Origin: Metaruminococcus_A sp964607135
GTDB taxonomy: Bacteria; Bacillota; Clostridia; Oscillospirales; Ruminococcaceae
Length of the DNA stretch: 44,273 nucleotides
Assembly: GCA_964607135.1 (NCBI GenBank)
Contig: CAZSIV010000019.1
Coordinates: forward strand, 1 to 44,273
Direction of reading: 5' to 3'
Shown: piece by piece, positions 14,856 to 23,715 of the stretch
Layout of the letters: each line of letters starts with the position of its first letter
How positions within the stretch are numbered: the stretch's first letter is position 1
Position numbers and translations under genes: made by a program
Notes under the pieces: model-generated
Told to the model about the DNA's origin: nothing
What the model saw: only the letters and a program-made list of their open reading frames with translations
The model's database searches: none

Positions 14856-17474
14856 TTATTGCAGCGCCTTGAGGCTCTCCTGAATCTTTCCGAGCCGCTC
14901 TTTCGCGCGGGCGAGCTTTTCCTGTTCCTGTTCGACGATCTTTTCCGGCGCCTTCGCCATAAACTTTTCATTGCCGAGCTTTCCGGAGATGATGTCGATG
15001 TCCTTCCGGCAGGCCGCCAGTTCCTTGTTGAGCCGTGCCAGCTCCTTTTCGCGGTCGATCAGGTCGGCGAGCGGGATGAAGATCCGCGCGCTGTCCGTCA
15101 CCGCCGAGACCGCCCCCTCGAGCTTGACCGCGGGCGCGATCTCCACCTCGGATGCGCCCGCAAGGCGGCGGAGAAACTTCTCGCCGGCGGCAAATGTGCC
15201 GGCGTACTGGGTCTCTACATAAACCTTTGCCTTGCGGGAGGGCGGGACGTTCATCTCCGCGCGGGCGTTGCGGATCGCCTTGATCGCGTCGACAACCCGG
15301 CTGAACTCCCGTTCCTCCCCGGCGAAGTTCAGCTCTTCCTGGTATGCCGGGTATTTCGCAACCATGATGCTCTCCCCGGTGTGCGGAAGCGCCTGCCAGA
15401 TTTCCTCGGTGATAAACGGCATGAAGGGATGGAGGAGCTTTAAAGTGTTGCTCATCACATAGACCAGCACCTTCTGCGCGCTGATGGATTCCTCCCCGCC
15501 GGCCTGCAAGCGGGCCTTGCAGAGCTCAATATACCAGTCGCAGAAGACGTCCCAGATAAAGTCGTAAAGCTTCGCCACCGCGATGCCGAGCTCGAATTTG
15601 TCGAGGTTCTCCGTCACCTGGCGAACCAGCTCGTTGTACTGGGAGAGAACCCACTTGTCCTCCGCCGCCAGCGTCCCCGGCAGGGATTCATCCGCGATCT
15701 CATCCGAGAGGTTCATCAGGATAAACCGGGATGCATTCCAGAGCTTGTTGGCAAAGTTGCGGCTGGCGCGCACCTTGTCGTCCGAATAACGCATGTCGTT
15801 GCCGGGGCTGTTCCCGGTCGAAAGGGTCAGGCGGAGGGCGTCGGCGCCGAACTCCTCGATCACCGCCAGCGGGTCGATCCCGTTGCCGAGGGATTTCGAC
15901 ATCTTCCGCCCCTGGGAATCCCGGACGAGGCCGTGGATCAAAACAGTGTCGAACGGCGTTTTCCCCGTCTGCTCGATCGCCGAGAAGATCATCCGGGCGA
16001 CCCAGAAGAAGATGATATCATAGCCGGTGACCAGCGTAGAAGTGGGGTAAAAATATTTGAGGTCTTCGGTCTCCTCCGGCCAGCCGAGGGTGGAAAAGGG
16101 CCAGAGCGCGGAAGAAAACCAGGTGTCGAGGGTGTCCTCGTCCTGATGCATCCTGCCGCCGCATTTCGGGCAGGTGTGAACAGCCTCCTTGGAGACCGCC
16201 ATCTCGCCGCAGCCGTCGCAGTAATAGGCCGGAATCCGGTGGCCCCACCAGAGCTGGCGGGAGATGCACCAGTCCTTGATGTTCTCCATCCAGTGGAAAT
16301 AAATCTTGTCGAACCGCTCCGGAATGAAACGGGTCTCCCCATTTTTGACCGCCTCGATCGCCGGCTTTGCGAGCGGCTCCATCTTCACGAACCACTGCTT
16401 GGACACACGCGGTTCGACCGTCGTATTGCAGCGGTAGCAGCAGCCCACATTGTGGGTGTGGTCTTTGACTTTGATGAGATAGCCGCCCGCCTCCAGGTCG
16501 GCGACGATCGCCTTGCGCGCCTCATAGCGGTCCATCCCCTCGTATTTCCCGCCGTTTTCGTTGATGTGGGCGTCGTCGGTCATCACGTTGATGACCGGGA
16601 GCCCATGCCGCAGGCCGACCTCGAAGTCGTTCGGGTCGTGCGCCGGGGTGATCTTCACCGCGCCGGTTCCGAATTCCATATCGACATAGGTGTCCGCCAC
16701 AATCGGGATTTCCCGGTTGACCAGCGGAAGGATCAGCATCTTGCCGACCAGGCTGCGGTACCGCTCGTCCTCCGGGTGAACCGCAACCGCGGTATCCCCC
16801 AGAAGAGTCTCCGGCCGTGTGGTGGCGATCTCAATCGCGCCGCTGCCGTCGGCCAGCGGGTAGCTGATATGCCAGAAATGCCCGGCCTGCTCGCTGTATT
16901 CCACTTCGGCGTCCGAAATCGAGGTCTGGCAGTGGGGGCACCAGTTGATGATCCGCTCCCCACGGTAGATCAAGCCCTTTTCATAAAGGCGGACAAAGAC
17001 CTCCCGCACCGCCTCCGAACAGCCTTCGTCCAGGGTGAAACGCTCCCTGCTCCAGTCGCAGGAGGTGCCGAGCTTTTTTAGCTGCTCGACGATCCGGCCC
17101 CCGTACTGCTCCTTCCAGGCCCAGGCGCGCTCCAGGAATTTTTCGCGCCCCAGGTCTTCCTTGGAAACCCCCTCTTTCCGCATCGCCTCCACGATCTTCG
17201 CCTCGGTCGCAATCGAGGCATGGTCTGTGCCGGGGATCCAAAGGGCGGCATAGCCCTGCATCCGTCTGTACCGGATGAGGATATCCTGCAGCGTCTCATC
17301 CAGCGCATGCCCCATATGGAGCTGCCCAGTGATGTTCGGCGGCGGGATCACGATGGTGTACGGTTTCTTTTCCGGATCCGGCTGTGCGGAAAAATATCCG
17401 CCGTCCAACCAGAATTTGTAGATGCGGTCCTCCACATTGGTGGGGTCATAAAGCTTTTCCAGTTCCTTTGCCAT
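14856..17474 (-). CDS. valS: Valyl-tRNA synthetase
   Basis: An 872-residue class I aminoacyl-tRNA synthetase charging tRNA-Val. The HIGH box is HMGH in PPPNITGQLHMGHALDE; KMSKS is GRKMSKSLGNG with Lys524. The CP1 editing domain (TTRPETLLGDTAVAVHPED) and WCISRQLWWGHRIPAYYC are present. The C-terminus ends with the ValS coiled coil (LARLNKELAACRKDIDIISG). Start follows AAGGAGGATTTT. It lies 62 nt after the GH2 gene. A tRNA-Val T-box leader is found 2.9 kb upstream, beyond GH2 and repeat block B, and probably controls this gene by readthrough. Confidence 0.97.
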   Translation of the reverse strand: MAKELEKLYDPTNVEDRIYKFWLDGGYFSAQPDPEKKPYTIVIPPPNITGQLHMGHALDETLQDILIRYRRMQGYAALWIPGTDHASIATEAKIVEAMRKEGVSKEDLGREKFLERAWAWKEQYGGRIVEQLKKLGTSCDWSRERFTLDEGCSEAVREVFVRLYEKGLIYRGERIINWCPHCQTSISDAEVEYSEQAGHFWHISYPLADGSGAIEIATTRPETLLGDTAVAVHPEDERYRSLVGKMLILPLVNREIPIVADTYVDMEFGTGAVKITPAHDPNDFEVGLRHGLPVINVMTDDAHINENGGKYEGMDRYEARKAIVADLEAGGYLIKVKDHTHNVGCCYRCNTTVEPRVSKQWFVKMEPLAKPAIEAVKNGETRFIPERFDKIYFHWMENIKDWCISRQLWWGHRIPAYYCDGCGEMAVSKEAVHTCPKCGGRMHQDEDTLDTWFSSALWPFSTLGWPEETEDLKYFYPTSTLVTGYDIIFFWVARMIFSAIEQTGKTPFDTVLIHGLVRDSQGRKMSKSLGNGIDPLAVIEEFGADALRLTLSTGNSPGNDMRYSDDKVRASRNFANKLWNASRFILMNLSDEIADESLPGTLAAEDKWVLSQYNELVRQVTENLDKFELGIAVAKLYDFIWDVFCDWYIELCKARLQAGGEESISAQKVLVYVMSNTLKLLHPFMPFITEEIWQALPHTGESIMVAKYPAYQEELNFAGEEREFSRVVDAIKAIRNARAEMNVPPSRKAKVYVETQYAGTFAAGEKFLRRLAGASEVEIAPAVKLEGAVSAVTDSARIFIPLADLIDREKELARLNKELAACRKDIDIISGKLGNEKFMAKAPEKIVEQEQEKLARAKERLGKIQESLKALQ

Positions 17475-17536
17475 AAAATCCTCCTTATTTTGTTGGTCTT
17501 CAAACAGCCGGCCTCCAGAATCGTCTGCCCGAACGC

Positions 17537-20047
17537 CTACCGAAGCTCCGGAACGCCCTCTACAGAAATCCGGGTAACCTGATCCGAGTAATGGGCCTTA
17601 GCCGAAATGACGCCGGCGGAATTTTTGCCGTAAACCATAATCCGCTTTGTTTCAAAGGGCATCAGATCAAAATAATTGTCCTCAAAATACCAGCCGAACT
17701 CTTCGCCGTCCTCGCCGCCGGAAAGCTCAACACACCGGGCAAACCGATCGGCTGTAACGGTCAGACAGCCGGAGGAATAAGAAAGGGTGATCTCCGCCTC
17801 CGGGAAGGGCAGCATATTTTCTTTTGTCACATAACCGGTGGCGGAGGAAATGATCTCCCCGTCTTGATCCCTGTAGCAGGCGTAGAGAACGCTGTCCCAA
17901 CGAATAGACCCCAGCCGGTCAAGGGTGGTAAGAATCCGGGATTCTCCCGCGGGAATTGCGGCGGGGATGCTGAACTCCTGTTTCACCACAGCGTTTTTCA
18001 GGTCGTATACCTTCACTTCGAGGATGCCCGCCGAATCCTCCGGGGTATCGTTGGCCCCCCAGAGGTAAATATGGTCTCCCACCTCAAAGTCGACGAGAAC
18101 CGGAGAAAACGCGCGCTTGATCCAGTAATAGGTCAGGGCGCATTCCCCGTAATAATCGACCGACGCACAGTAAAACTGCGGCCATGGATCGTTGAATTTC
18201 CAGGACATGAAGCCGTTACAGGCCCGCTCCTCCCAGCTTTTCCAGGCCGGATTCCCGTGGCGGCAGCGTGAAATCATGTCGTAGATATCCTGCCCCGCCG
18301 CCGCGGTAAACTTGTAAATCAGTTCATAGGGGTTGCGGGCGCTGTAGTAATTGTCGATGGGCCCAAGCTTTTTCTGCCCGAAGTTTCCAAGGCGTTTCGC
18401 CCAGCCGGACGGCATGGGGAACTCCGTCCCGAAAGGACGGCTGTCGACATACCCCTCTTCCCAGATGTCATCCTTCATAAATTTTTTAAGGCTTTTATAC
18501 TGCATCGGGTAGACGCGGATAGTTTCAGACAGAAAATTGGGGTACTGCTCGTATGGGAAATATGAGAGAAACGCGCGGCTTCCATGGGCGTCGCCAAAGG
18601 AGTGGTCGTTGGTGGTAAGGCCCTCATACGGGCAGGAAATATGGTAATACCGGTATGGATCGAGCTCCATGCAGAGCTTTTTAAAGCCGTAAATCAGCAT
18701 TTCAAAGCCGATTCTGGATGTTTTATCCTCCAGGTATTCGCTCATGTAGATATTTTCGTTGCCGCCGCACCAGAGCATGATGCTCGGATGATGCTTCAAC
18801 CGCCGGACCATCTGGGCGGCTTCCTCGAGGTAAAGCGCCTGTTGTTCTCCGGAATCCGGCATTTCGGAGCCTCCGGTGGGAAAATCCTGCCAGAGCATGA
18901 TCCCGCGGCGGTCACATTCAGCGTAGAGCTCATCCTTGTAGGGCTGGCTCGGCCCCCAAATTCGCAGAATATTGCAGTTGCCGTAGTCGGCCTTGCGGAT
19001 CAAGTCCAGCACGACCTCCGAATTATAACGGTTGGTAAGCCCCCAGATCGGCGCCAGATTGCTGCCCCAGAACCGGATAACCGTACCGTTTATTTCAAAT
19101 TTCATGCTGCCGACCAGCCGCACATCCCGCAGGCCGGTCAATTTTACCGTTTCGTCTCTTTTGACCCCGCCAACATAAACGGCGTAGGAAATACGGTAAA
19201 GGTTCTGTTCCCCATAGCCCTTAGGCCACCACAGGCGGGGATTTTCCACTGTCAGCACCGATTTTGCCGACCAGCCGTTTTCCCCCATCTCCGCTTTTAC
19301 CTTCACCGCCTGCCGGTTGGCGCCGTTTTCCTCCTCAATCGAAAACTCCACCTCAACCGTTCCTTCACAGGCTGGACCGCCGGCGCAGAATACTGCCGAA
19401 GCCGACGACCGGTCGGGAGAAAACGACACATTCAGGTCGGTCTCATCCAGCCGGGTTTCATCCGTGATTTCCAGCAGGACGTCGTCAAACAGGCCGATCG
19501 GCTTATAGCCGAAGGTAGCCGCGTAGTCGTCCGATTTATGCAGCAAGGCGCGGGCGGGCACATGCCCCTTCCACGCGGCCGGCATCGTCTCCTCATAAAG
19601 CTTCAGCATCTTTTCATGCGCGTGAAAATAGACGAGGAGCTCATTTTCCTCCTTTAACAGCTCGCCGACTTCAAACCGAAAGCTTTTGTACATGGTGTTT
19701 CCGGTTCCCAGAAAAATGCCGTTTAAATAGATATCCGCCACCGTGTCCAGCCCCTTGAATTCGAGGGCGGTATTCTTCCCGGCCGCTGCGGGATTACGAA
19801 ACGCACACTGATAAGCCCAGTCGTTTTCATTGATCCATTGGCAGTATTCGGCATCCGCATCTTCCACGATCGACCCGCTCAGAAGCCCCTTTTGGATCAG
19901 GGCCTCCTGCACCTCCATGATCCCGCCGATTTCAATCCATTCGCCGGCATGTTCTTTTACGAGGACAGGCGTGTCTTCCTGCCCCGGCCGCGCCAAGCTG
20001 CCGCATTGTTTGATTTGCCAGGAATTCAGCATCATTGTTTGTTTCAT
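17537..20047 (-). CDS. Glycoside hydrolase family 2 protein, beta-mannosidase-like
   Basis: An 836-residue, apparently cytoplasmic glycosidase (no signal peptide). Start ATG follows AAGGGGCTGAAACA. The N-terminal jelly roll has FKGLDTVADIYLNGIFLGT, the Ig-like part has PRLWWPKGYGEQNLY, and the TIM barrel has WGSNLAPIWG, NILRIWGPSQPYKDELYAEC and LWQDFPTGGSEMP. The acid/base is probably Glu431 (WCGGNEN) and the nucleophile Glu542 (FGTEFPMPS). The pattern is closest to GH2 beta-mannosidases rather than beta-galactosidases; the substrate is not proven. It sits between a tRNA-Val T-box leader and valS, an odd place for a glycosidase. Confidence 0.85.
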   Translation of the reverse strand: MKQTMMLNSWQIKQCGSLARPGQEDTPVLVKEHAGEWIEIGGIMEVQEALIQKGLLSGSIVEDADAEYCQWINENDWAYQCAFRNPAAAGKNTALEFKGLDTVADIYLNGIFLGTGNTMYKSFRFEVGELLKEENELLVYFHAHEKMLKLYEETMPAAWKGHVPARALLHKSDDYAATFGYKPIGLFDDVLLEITDETRLDETDLNVSFSPDRSSASAVFCAGGPACEGTVEVEFSIEEENGANRQAVKVKAEMGENGWSAKSVLTVENPRLWWPKGYGEQNLYRISYAVYVGGVKRDETVKLTGLRDVRLVGSMKFEINGTVIRFWGSNLAPIWGLTNRYNSEVVLDLIRKADYGNCNILRIWGPSQPYKDELYAECDRRGIMLWQDFPTGGSEMPDSGEQQALYLEEAAQMVRRLKHHPSIMLWCGGNENIYMSEYLEDKTSRIGFEMLIYGFKKLCMELDPYRYYHISCPYEGLTTNDHSFGDAHGSRAFLSYFPYEQYPNFLSETIRVYPMQYKSLKKFMKDDIWEEGYVDSRPFGTEFPMPSGWAKRLGNFGQKKLGPIDNYYSARNPYELIYKFTAAAGQDIYDMISRCRHGNPAWKSWEERACNGFMSWKFNDPWPQFYCASVDYYGECALTYYWIKRAFSPVLVDFEVGDHIYLWGANDTPEDSAGILEVKVYDLKNAVVKQEFSIPAAIPAGESRILTTLDRLGSIRWDSVLYACYRDQDGEIISSATGYVTKENMLPFPEAEITLSYSSGCLTVTADRFARCVELSGGEDGEEFGWYFEDNYFDLMPFETKRIMVYGKNSAGVISAKAHYSDQVTRISVEGVPELR

Positions 20048-20085
20048 TGTTTCAGCCCCTTATTTCATTCTGTATGGTTTCTCTG

Positions 20086-20405
20086 TTCCGCGCCCGTGCC
20101 CGGGCGGGGCAATCGCGATCCACAAGTTGTACGAAAAACGGGACTCGTAACCCGCGAGGCACGGCCCGTGACCGGGCTGGACAAACGCGGCGGAGTGCCT
20201 CCGCTTGCAATCGCGGCCGGGTGTCCTCGGCTGGACAAACGCGATTCGCAGGCTGTACCGAACAGAACGGTTATACCCCGCGAGGCGCGTTGTACTTGTT
20301 TTATCTCAAGGCGCCTCGCAGGTCAATCAACTTTTTTGACCGGTAAAATGTCAGGGTGCGAAGTGGCAGCGGAAGCATTCCGCCCCGTCCGGGCACGGAC
20401 ATCGC
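20086..20405. repeat. Dispersed repeat block B (inverted relative to block A)
   Basis: No gene is seen. Read on the minus strand, it carries one full unit (TTCGCACCCTGAC to GCGCCTCGCGGGG). The internal stretch from CTTGAGATAAAACAAGTACA onward matches block A at 12937-12958. Hairpin modules follow: CCGAGGACACCCGG, GCGGAGGCACTCCGCCGC and CCCGGTCACGGGC. It separates the T-box terminator from the GH2 start codon. Confidence 0.8.
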
Positions 20406-20407
20406 CG

Positions 20408-20693
20408 TAAAAACAAAACCGCCCTAAAGCAAACCATCGCTTTAGGGCGGGCAGATTGTCCGCGGTACCACCTAACTTCGGAGCCGACGCTCCGCACTCT
20501 CTCCAGCACAAATCCAATGCCGGCCCCCGGGTAACGGCGGGGGTCCGTTGGCGCCTACTGAGGGGGCTCCCCCGTTTGGGCCAAGGCTCAGGGGCTACTT
20601 CGAAGCGTTCCGCACGAAAGCTTTCACCAGCCGCTTTCTCTCTGCGCTTTGGGTACGCCTGTACTCCTCCCCGTCACAGCCTGTAACGATATT
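20408..20693 (-). promoter_or_regulatory. T-box leader, tRNA-Val specific (specifier GUA)
   Basis: Read on the minus strand, stem I opens with GACGGGGAGGAGUACAGGCG. AGGCGU pairs with ACGCUU and GGGG with CCCC. The loop between them has AGUA on the 5' side and GAA-GUA-G on the 3' side, with GUA (20598-20596) as the specifier, a Val codon. The T-box is AGGUGGUACCGCGGA (20473-20459); its UGGU can pair with an ACCA tRNA end. The intrinsic terminator is CCGCCCUAAAGC/GCUUUAGGGCGG (20419-20450) with a U-run. Uncharged tRNA-Val should allow readthrough towards GH2-valS. The specifier was assigned by hand. Confidence 0.9.
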
Positions 20694-20699
20694 ATCATT

Positions 20700-20728
20700 A
20701 GTATATCCAGAAAAATTCAATTTGTCAA
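20700..20728 (-). promoter_or_regulatory. Promoter of the T-box/GH2/valS transcript
   Basis: TTGACA (20728-20723) and TATACT (20705-20700) are separated by 17 bp on the minus strand. The -35 hexamer overlaps the rqcH stop codon, so the transcript starts right after rqcH, near 20693. Confidence 0.8.
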
Positions 20729-22491
20729 CTTTTATCCTGCAAAAGGCGCTCCACCGTCTCCCGATCCGGCTTGATATAGGCCGTCTGGTAGTTTTCGAAG
20801 ATCACCATCCCCGGCTTTGCGCCGTTCGGCTTGTGGACATTCCGGATCTCGGTGTAATCCACCGGCACCTGGACGGAATCCTGCGCCTTGCTGTGATAGG
20901 CGGCGATCACTGCTGCCTCCTCGATCGTCCGGTCGGGCGCCTTTTCCCCATTCGTCACGACGATGACATGGGAGCCCGGAATATTGTGGGTGTGAAGCCA
21001 GAGGTCGTGGTTCCGCGCCTCCTTCATGGAAAGGCGGTCGTTCTGCCGGTTATTCCTGCCGCAGAGGATGGTGAACCCATCCGACGACCGGAACCGGAGA
21101 GGCGGCCTCGGCTTGAGCTGTTTCAGATTTTTGCGGCGGTAATTTCGAAGGTATCCGCCCTCAATTAACTCTTCCCGGATTTCCAGCAGCTCGCTCTCCC
21201 CTTCCGTCCGGGTCACCTCGTCGAAAACCGAATCCAGGTAAACGAGCTCGTCTTCCGCCTGCTGGATCAGCCCAGTGAGCATCTTCTCAGCGGTGGCGGC
21301 CTTCCGGTATTCATTGTAGTACTTCTGCGCGTTCTGTGCGGGGGAGAGCGACGGGTCGAGCTCGATCACCACCGGCGCGGCGTCTTCCGCGTAGAAATTT
21401 TCCAGCGTCGCGCTGGACATCCCCTTTTCCAGCCGGTAGAGGTTTGAATTGAGAAGGTCGCCGCATATTTTCAGCGTCTCCCGCTCCCCGCATTGAGCGA
21501 GCTCCTGCTTCTGCGCCTCCAGCTTCCGCTGCGTCCGCTCCGTCCGGTTGACGATCAGCTTGAGCAGGTCGTTGGAGCGCTGCTTCATCCGGGAAATCTG
21601 GTCGCGCTGGGAGTAAAAATCGTCTAAAAGCGCGCTCGCCGTCTCATACGGCTTGGTCAGCATGGCGGCCCCATACTGGTGGAGCTCCACAAAGCTGAAC
21701 TCCCGCGGGGTTCCGTTTAAATCCAGTGCCATCGTCATTTTAGGCGCTCCCGCCGCTAAGTCCTTCCGAACCCGGCCTAGGTAGAACGCCAGCCGCTCCT
21801 TCTGCGGCTCCGCGAGCTCGCTTTTCACCACTTCGGCGCCCCGGCAAGCGTAGTGCGCCGCCTCCCTCGCAAAAACGGGGGAAACGCCCTGCAATACGCC
21901 GACCAGCACCTTGGAAAGCGCCTGATCCTTCGGATATGCCGTCACCGCCCCGATGATCTCCTCATTCGAAGCGTCGAAGAGGTTCAATTTATCCTGCGCG
22001 GGCGGCAGGACATAGTTCATCTGGGGCAGGATCGGGCGAACGCTCGACATCTCCGGGTCGACCCGTTTGATCGCATCGACCACCTTCCCCGCCTGGTTGA
22101 CGACGATCAGATTGCTGTGCCGCCCCATGATTTCGACCGCCAGCGTGACCGTGACCAGGTCGCCCAGCTCGTTGACCGTTTCAAAATCAAGAAACAGCAC
22201 CCGGTCGAGCCCCTGCTGCCGGACGGCTGTCAGCTTCCCGGCGCCGAGGTGCTTGCGCAGGAGCATGCAGAACATCGGAGGGGCCTTTGGGTTTTCAAGG
22301 GTGATGCCGGTAAAGTGCAGCCTCGGGCTGTCGGCGCCCACGCTGATGAGAAGCTTTGCGTTCCCGCCCCGATGCCGGAGGGTGATGACGACTTCCTCCC
22401 GGGATGGCTGGTGGATTTTGTCGATCCGGGAGCCGACTGCTTCCTCTAATTCTCTTTTGATACAGGATAAAAAAATACCGTCCAGAGCCAA
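20725..22491 (-). CDS. rqcH: RqcH (NFACT / Rqc2 homologue)
   Basis: A 588-residue ribosome-quality-control factor that recruits tRNA-Ala to stalled 50S subunits and adds alanine tails. The NFACT-N start MALDGIFLSCIKRELEE and the conserved Asp-Arg pair (GLDRVLFLDF, D96-R97) are present. A long coiled coil follows in the middle, and the NFACT-R domain has KEARNHDLWLHTHNIPGSHV and AAYHSKAQDSVQVPVDYTE. Length is normal. This family was earlier called fibronectin-binding protein A. Trans-translation (ssrA, smpB) is encoded about 13 kb away. Confidence 0.94.
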   Translation of the reverse strand: MALDGIFLSCIKRELEEAVGSRIDKIHQPSREEVVITLRHRGGNAKLLISVGADSPRLHFTGITLENPKAPPMFCMLLRKHLGAGKLTAVRQQGLDRVLFLDFETVNELGDLVTVTLAVEIMGRHSNLIVVNQAGKVVDAIKRVDPEMSSVRPILPQMNYVLPPAQDKLNLFDASNEEIIGAVTAYPKDQALSKVLVGVLQGVSPVFAREAAHYACRGAEVVKSELAEPQKERLAFYLGRVRKDLAAGAPKMTMALDLNGTPREFSFVELHQYGAAMLTKPYETASALLDDFYSQRDQISRMKQRSNDLLKLIVNRTERTQRKLEAQKQELAQCGERETLKICGDLLNSNLYRLEKGMSSATLENFYAEDAAPVVIELDPSLSPAQNAQKYYNEYRKAATAEKMLTGLIQQAEDELVYLDSVFDEVTRTEGESELLEIREELIEGGYLRNYRRKNLKQLKPRPPLRFRSSDGFTILCGRNNRQNDRLSMKEARNHDLWLHTHNIPGSHVIVVTNGEKAPDRTIEEAAVIAAYHSKAQDSVQVPVDYTEIRNVHKPNGAKPGMVIFENYQTAYIKPDRETVERLLQDKS

Positions 22492-22536
22492 TTTTCATTC
22501 ACCTACTAACGAACCGCCGCGCCCCTTGAAAGGGAT

Positions 22537-22926
22537 TCAATCCCCACAGAGCGCCGTCGCCTTGATTTCAATCTCAATCCCCGGCACAGGGGACGCCGCC
22601 TGAACCGTCACCCGTGCAGGCTCTTCTCCCGGCTTAAAAAACTGCCGGTATACTGCGTTCATCCGTGAAAAATCATCCAGGTTTTTCATAAAGACCGTCA
22701 CATCTACAATCTGTTCCATCGACGAACCCGCATGTTCGAGCAGAAACCTGATATTTTCCAGCGCCCGCCGGGTCTGCTCCTCGATTGTTCCGCCTAAGAG
22801 CCGGTTTGCCGCCAGGTCACAGGAAAGCTGGCTTGTCAGATAGAGCAGATTCCCGGCTTTGACCACATGGTTATTCGGGCTCGACGGCCGCGGAATGCCG
22901 GGAATCTGAATCACTTCTTTTTTCAC
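22537..22926 (-). CDS. RidA family protein (enamine/imine deaminase)
   Basis: A 129-residue YjgF/YER057c/UK114-family protein; members hydrolyse reactive 2-aminoacrylate-type enamines. The family Arg lies in EEPARVTVQAASPVPGIEIEIKA, which fits the R-T/V pattern of the active site, and TSQLSCDL and VDVTVFMKNLDDF match the trimer core. The start follows a GGGAGGATCATGCC site. It is downstream of nif3 and upstream of rqcH on the same strand. Exact substrate unknown. Confidence 0.88.
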   Translation of the reverse strand: MKKEVIQIPGIPRPSSPNNHVVKAGNLLYLTSQLSCDLAANRLLGGTIEEQTRRALENIRFLLEHAGSSMEQIVDVTVFMKNLDDFSRMNAVYRQFFKPGEEPARVTVQAASPVPGIEIEIKATALCGD

Positions 22927-22956
22927 GGCATGATCCTCCCTTTCTACACCACAGTT

Positions 22957-23715
22957 TTACAGCCACTCCATTGAGGGCCGGTTCGCCCCGGAAACCGCAA
23001 AGCGCACCTGCGGGAACGCCGCGGACAATTCCTTCAGCAGCTTTGGGAGAACCACCGTCTCCGTCTCGAAATGCCCGGCGTCCACCAGAGTGATGCCGGC
23101 ATTCTTTGCCAGAACCGCCTCGTGATGCTTGACCTCACCGGTCAGGTAAGCATCGCAGCCGGATTCCAGAACCGCATCCAGAAACGAACCTCCCGCGCCG
23201 GAGCAGAGCGCCGCTGTACGGACTGGGCGGTCTCCGAGAACGGCACGCACACCCCCAGCCTTCAAAACCCGTTTGCAGAATTCGGCAAAATCCAGCGGGC
23301 TGAGCGCCTTTTCCAGCGTCCCAATCCGCACGATCCCATCCGTGTTATCCAGGATGGCAATCTCGCGGAGAGACAACATCCCCGCTAAAACATCGTTGAC
23401 GCCCCCCGCCGCCTTGTCCAGACAGGTGTGGCTGGAGATCACCGCAATCCCCCGCCGGACGCATTTGTAAGCGATCCCGCCTTCAAGAAGCCGTTTGAGC
23501 GGATTAAAAATAACCGGATGATGGGTCAGAACCAGCTCCGCCCTTTCCCGAACCGCATCTTCAACCACCTCCGCCGTCACATCGAGCGCCAGAAGGCAGC
23601 GGAAAACCTCTTTTTCCGGATCGCCGATGAGCAGGCCGCAGTTGTCAAAATCCTCCGCGAGAGAAAAGGGGTAGTTTTGATCCATCCAGTCCAGAATTTC
23701 TTTTACCTTTGCCAC
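22957..23715 (-). CDS. Nif3-like dinuclear metal centre protein
   Basis: A 252-residue member of the NIF3/YqfO family, short form without the PII-like insert. Metal-binding motifs: LTHHPVIFNPL (His pair), SSHTCLDKA and the C-terminal VDAGHFETE. The N-terminal DWMDQNYPFSLAEDFDNCGLLIGD (in parts) is typical. Biochemical role is not settled; some members are proposed GTP cyclohydrolase I-type 2 enzymes. It overlaps trmK by 13 nt, a common pairing in Firmicutes. Confidence 0.92.
   Translation of the reverse strand: MAKVKEILDWMDQNYPFSLAEDFDNCGLLIGDPEKEVFRCLLALDVTAEVVEDAVRERAELVLTHHPVIFNPLKRLLEGGIAYKCVRRGIAVISSHTCLDKAAGGVNDVLAGMLSLREIAILDNTDGIVRIGTLEKALSPLDFAEFCKRVLKAGGVRAVLGDRPVRTAALCSGAGGSFLDAVLESGCDAYLTGEVKHHEAVLAKNAGITLVDAGHFETETVVLPKLLKELSAAFPQVRFAVSGANRPSMEWL

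Noticed and set aside
15933..17081. 382-codon + strand frame opposite valS
   Set aside because: It is the antisense shadow of a G+C-rich, fully conserved valS gene and shows no motif or ribosome site.
18584..19657. 357-codon + strand frame opposite the GH2 gene
   Set aside because: Antisense shadow; the GH2 frame has catalytic motifs throughout.
20408..20693. Alternative reading of the T-box specifier as GAA (Glu)
   Set aside because: GUA sits directly before a purine at the base of the specifier loop, the acceptor pairing fits, and valS lies downstream.
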